A stretch of DNA of 7,484 nt. Source: Caulobacter sp. B11. Lineage in GTDB: Bacteria > Pseudomonadota > Alphaproteobacteria > Caulobacterales > Caulobacteraceae. The position numbers were made by a program, and so were the translations under genes. The stretch spans positions 1 through 7,484 of the forward strand of contig NZ_PEGG01000049.1 in assembly GCF_002737765.1 (NCBI RefSeq). The letters run 5' to 3'. Positions 6,614 to 7,484 of the stretch are shown here, piece after piece; the first letter of the stretch is position 1, and each line of letters begins with the position of its first letter. Below the pieces are notes generated by a model. That model did no database searches. It had not been told where the DNA came from and was given only the letters and a program-made list of their open reading frames with translations.

Positions 6614-7018
6614 ATGCAACTTCCCCATGGCGCCACCGTCGCCGTCGCCGATGGCGAAAAGTTCAATCTCTTTCGCAACGCTGGCGATGAAGCCGAGCTG
6701 AAGCTCACGGCCGTCGATCACGCGGCCGTCGACGCTGACCACCAAGGCGCGACGCCCGGTCGCCACGGCAGTTCCGCCAATCCCGCCGGTGGGCAGGATG
6801 ATGAAGACGGCTTCTCGGCGGGCGTCATCAGCCTGCTCAACAAACAGGTCCTGGATGGAAAGATCACCGCCCTGGTGATCATCGCCGCGCCGCGAGCCCT
6901 GGGCGCTATCCGACCTCAATACCACGCCAAGCTCAGCGCGATCCTCGTGGGCGAAATCGCTAAGGACCTGACGGGCCACGCCTTGCACGACGTCGAGAAG
7001 GCGATCGCCGCAGCCTGA
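6614..7018 (+). CDS. Host attachment family protein (COG5622-like, baeRF-related)
   Basis: A 134-residue soluble protein of the family named 'protein required for attachment to host cells', common in alphaproteobacteria. Related families have been described as bacterial relatives of the archaeo-eukaryotic release factor eRF1 domain (baeRF); the biochemical role is not established. Features: HGATVAVADGEKFNLFRNAG at 5-24, a first strand with the invariant-looking ADGEKxxLFRN; a polar, Gly/Asp/His-rich linker at about 40-66; then DGFSAGVISLLNKQVLDGKI (65-84), LVIIAAPRALGAIRPQYH (87-104) and the C-terminal LVGEIAKDLTGHALHDVEKAI (111-131). No signal peptide or membrane segment is visible. Start ATG 6614 has GGAG (6604-6607) with a six-base spacer; the in-frame upstream extension to 6473 is low-complexity and not family-like. 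The gene appears intact and monocistronic, with its own leader. Family assignment is from remembered conserved blocks. Confidence 0.85.
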   Translation: MQLPHGATVAVADGEKFNLFRNAGDEAELKLTAVDHAAVDADHQGATPGRHGSSANPAGGQDDEDGFSAGVISLLNKQVLDGKITALVIIAAPRALGAIRPQYHAKLSAILVGEIAKDLTGHALHDVEKAIAAA

Positions 7019-7033
7019 CGCTGGTCGCGCCGG

Positions 7034-7049
7034 GCGGGCCAAGGCCCGT
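7034..7049 (+). terminator. Short GC hairpin after the host attachment gene, weak terminator candidate
   Basis: CGGGCC (7035-7040) and GGCCCG (7043-7048) form a stem that can extend by a G-T pair, with only AA between, so the real loop would open to about four bases. It begins 16 bases after the stop and is followed by only two T residues, so termination activity is uncertain. Confidence 0.35.
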
Positions 7050-7153
7050 TCGACGCGGTGCGTTGCTCAAGGCCCCGGTGACGCCCAGCAAGGCAAACTT
7101 GAAAAGCGATGGCGGCGTTGCGCCAGGAGCAGGCCTTGGGGCAGCTCCAGATT

Positions 7154-7177
7154 CCGGACCTTCAGAGGACGGTCCGG
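7154..7177. repeat. Perfect 7 bp inverted repeat (possible operator or hairpin)
   Basis: CCGGACC (7154-7160) and GGTCCGG (7171-7177) are perfect inverted copies separated by ten bases. Spacing between arm centres is about 17 bases, near one and a half helical turns. No T tract follows, so it is a poor terminator. It lies 143 bases before the TetR start. Confidence 0.45.
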
Positions 7178-7308
7178 CCCGGGAGTCTGAGCGTCAGGGA
7201 CGGCTTTTCAGCCAATTGTACCCATCACGATTGCCCGCTGCGGCCGCTCGCATAAAGACTGTCGAGCCAGAGTGGGATCCTTTTCGAGGTTCGCAGGCGC
7301 GCTCGCGC

Positions 7309-7314
7309 TATAGA
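7309..7314 (+). promoter_or_regulatory. -10-like element immediately before the TetR gene
   Basis: TATAGA at 7309-7314 would place a transcription start at about 7320-7321, on the ATG itself. No convincing -35 is seen at the matching distance (7286-7291 reads GAGGTT) and no Shine-Dalgarno precedes the ATG, which is what a leaderless transcript would look like. Confidence 0.35.
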
Positions 7315-7319
7315 AAGTC

Positions 7320-7484
7320 ATGAACCCAGGACCACCGACGCCGCTCCGCCCCGGAGCCCCAGTAGATCGCTTGATCGAGGCGGCTCGGCGACAGCTTGCT
7401 CATGGCGGCCTGCGCGCGATGAGCTTCCGTCGCTTGGGCGACGACGTGGGCGCCACATCAGGCGCCCTGGCCTATCATCTTGGC
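7320..7484 (+). CDS. TetR-family transcriptional regulator, N-terminal part (runs off the window)
   Basis: The first 55 residues of a TetR/AcrR-type repressor. After a Pro-rich lead of about 15 residues comes the standard DNA-binding region: VDRLIEAARRQLAHGGLRAM (helix 1 and turn, 15-34), SFRRLGDDVGATSGALAYHLG (helix-turn-helix, 35-55), matching the family pattern 'I..AA..L....G...T...IA...GVS...LYYHF'. The ligand-binding C-terminal domain is beyond the end, so the signal and targets cannot be guessed. Start ATG 7320 is the only one that gives a normal N-terminus; it lacks a Shine-Dalgarno. As TetR genes usually control themselves or a neighbour, the gene to its right or the 7154-7177 inverted repeat are candidate targets. 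Confidence 0.82.
   Translation, partial: MNPGPPTPLRPGAPVDRLIEAARRQLAHGGLRAMSFRRLGDDVGATSGALAYHLG

Larger units (their letters stand above)
7019..7319. other. Intergenic stretch between host attachment gene and TetR regulator
   Basis: About 300 bases with no gene I can support. Rightward open frames beginning at 7063 (86 codons) and at 7109 (48 codons) have no recognisable motif and no good ribosome binding site. Visible structure is limited to the short hairpin at 7034-7049, the 7 bp inverted repeat at 7154-7177, and a promoter-like -10 at 7309-7314. A small RNA or decayed gene cannot be excluded. Confidence 0.5.

Noticed and set aside
7109..7255. Short 48-codon rightward frame MAALRQEQALGQ... 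with Cys and His near its end
   Set aside because: The ribosome binding site is poor and there is no recognisable family; the few Cys/His do not form a clear metal site.
7063..7323. Rightward 86-codon frame before the TetR gene
   Set aside because: It has low-complexity composition, no family motif and no ribosome binding site, and it overlaps the TetR start.
5300..7484. Second attachment site (copy of the tRNA 3' end) or CRISPR repeats
   Set aside because: No second copy of the TTCGAATCCCTCCGTCTCC segment and no regularly spaced repeats were seen by eye in this window.

Overview
The window looks like chromosomal DNA from a high-GC alphaproteobacterium, most likely in or near the Caulobacteraceae. 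The reasons are strongly G/C-ending codon use, a holdfast-type gene order hfsE-hfsF-hfsG-hfsH (sugar-phosphate transferase, flippase, GT2 glycosyltransferase, polysaccharide deacetylase), and a CoaD sequence that reads as alphaproteobacterial. The genus is inference; no search was run.

Left part (1-5097). The 3' part of coaD (coenzyme A synthesis) runs rightward and converges on a tight leftward cluster: hfsE (5094-3622), hfsF (3613-2171), hfsG (2174-1243) and hfsH (1243-476). Stops and starts overlap or nearly touch, so this is one transcript with translational coupling. The proteins would load a sugar phosphate onto undecaprenyl phosphate (HfsE), extend it (HfsG), flip the lipid-linked repeat unit across the inner membrane (HfsF) and deacetylate the glycan (HfsH), giving an adhesive or holdfast-like polysaccharide. 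The main anomaly is hfsG. Its N-terminal half and its C-terminal half (with the GWGWEDVEW motif) lie in different frames, joined at about position 1665, and one extra base in a CCCCG run would restore a normal 310-residue protein.

Middle part (5098-6613). A tRNA-Ser(GCT) gene with an encoded CCA end (5231-5321) has a good promoter and is followed by small hairpins. About 165 bp after it is the remnant of a mobile-element type gene: a ParB-like N-terminal domain joined to a DNA methyltransferase. It is broken by a one-base frameshift in a C run near 5870 and loses recognisable methyltransferase sequence at about 6316, before the region where the SAM-binding motif should be. A degraded mobile element beside a tRNA is the simplest reading. 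About 300 bp without a recognisable gene follows.

Right part (6614-7484). An intact 134-residue host attachment family protein (COG5622-like) has a good ribosome binding site and an imperfect dyad in its leader. After another roughly 300 bp non-coding stretch comes the start of a TetR-family regulator that runs off the window; its promoter-like -10 element lies so close to the ATG that the mRNA may be leaderless.

I found no CRISPR array, intact transposase, integrase or clearly new defence system. The points most worth checking are the two one-base frameshifts in C runs (real decay or assembly error) and the decayed element next to the tRNA.
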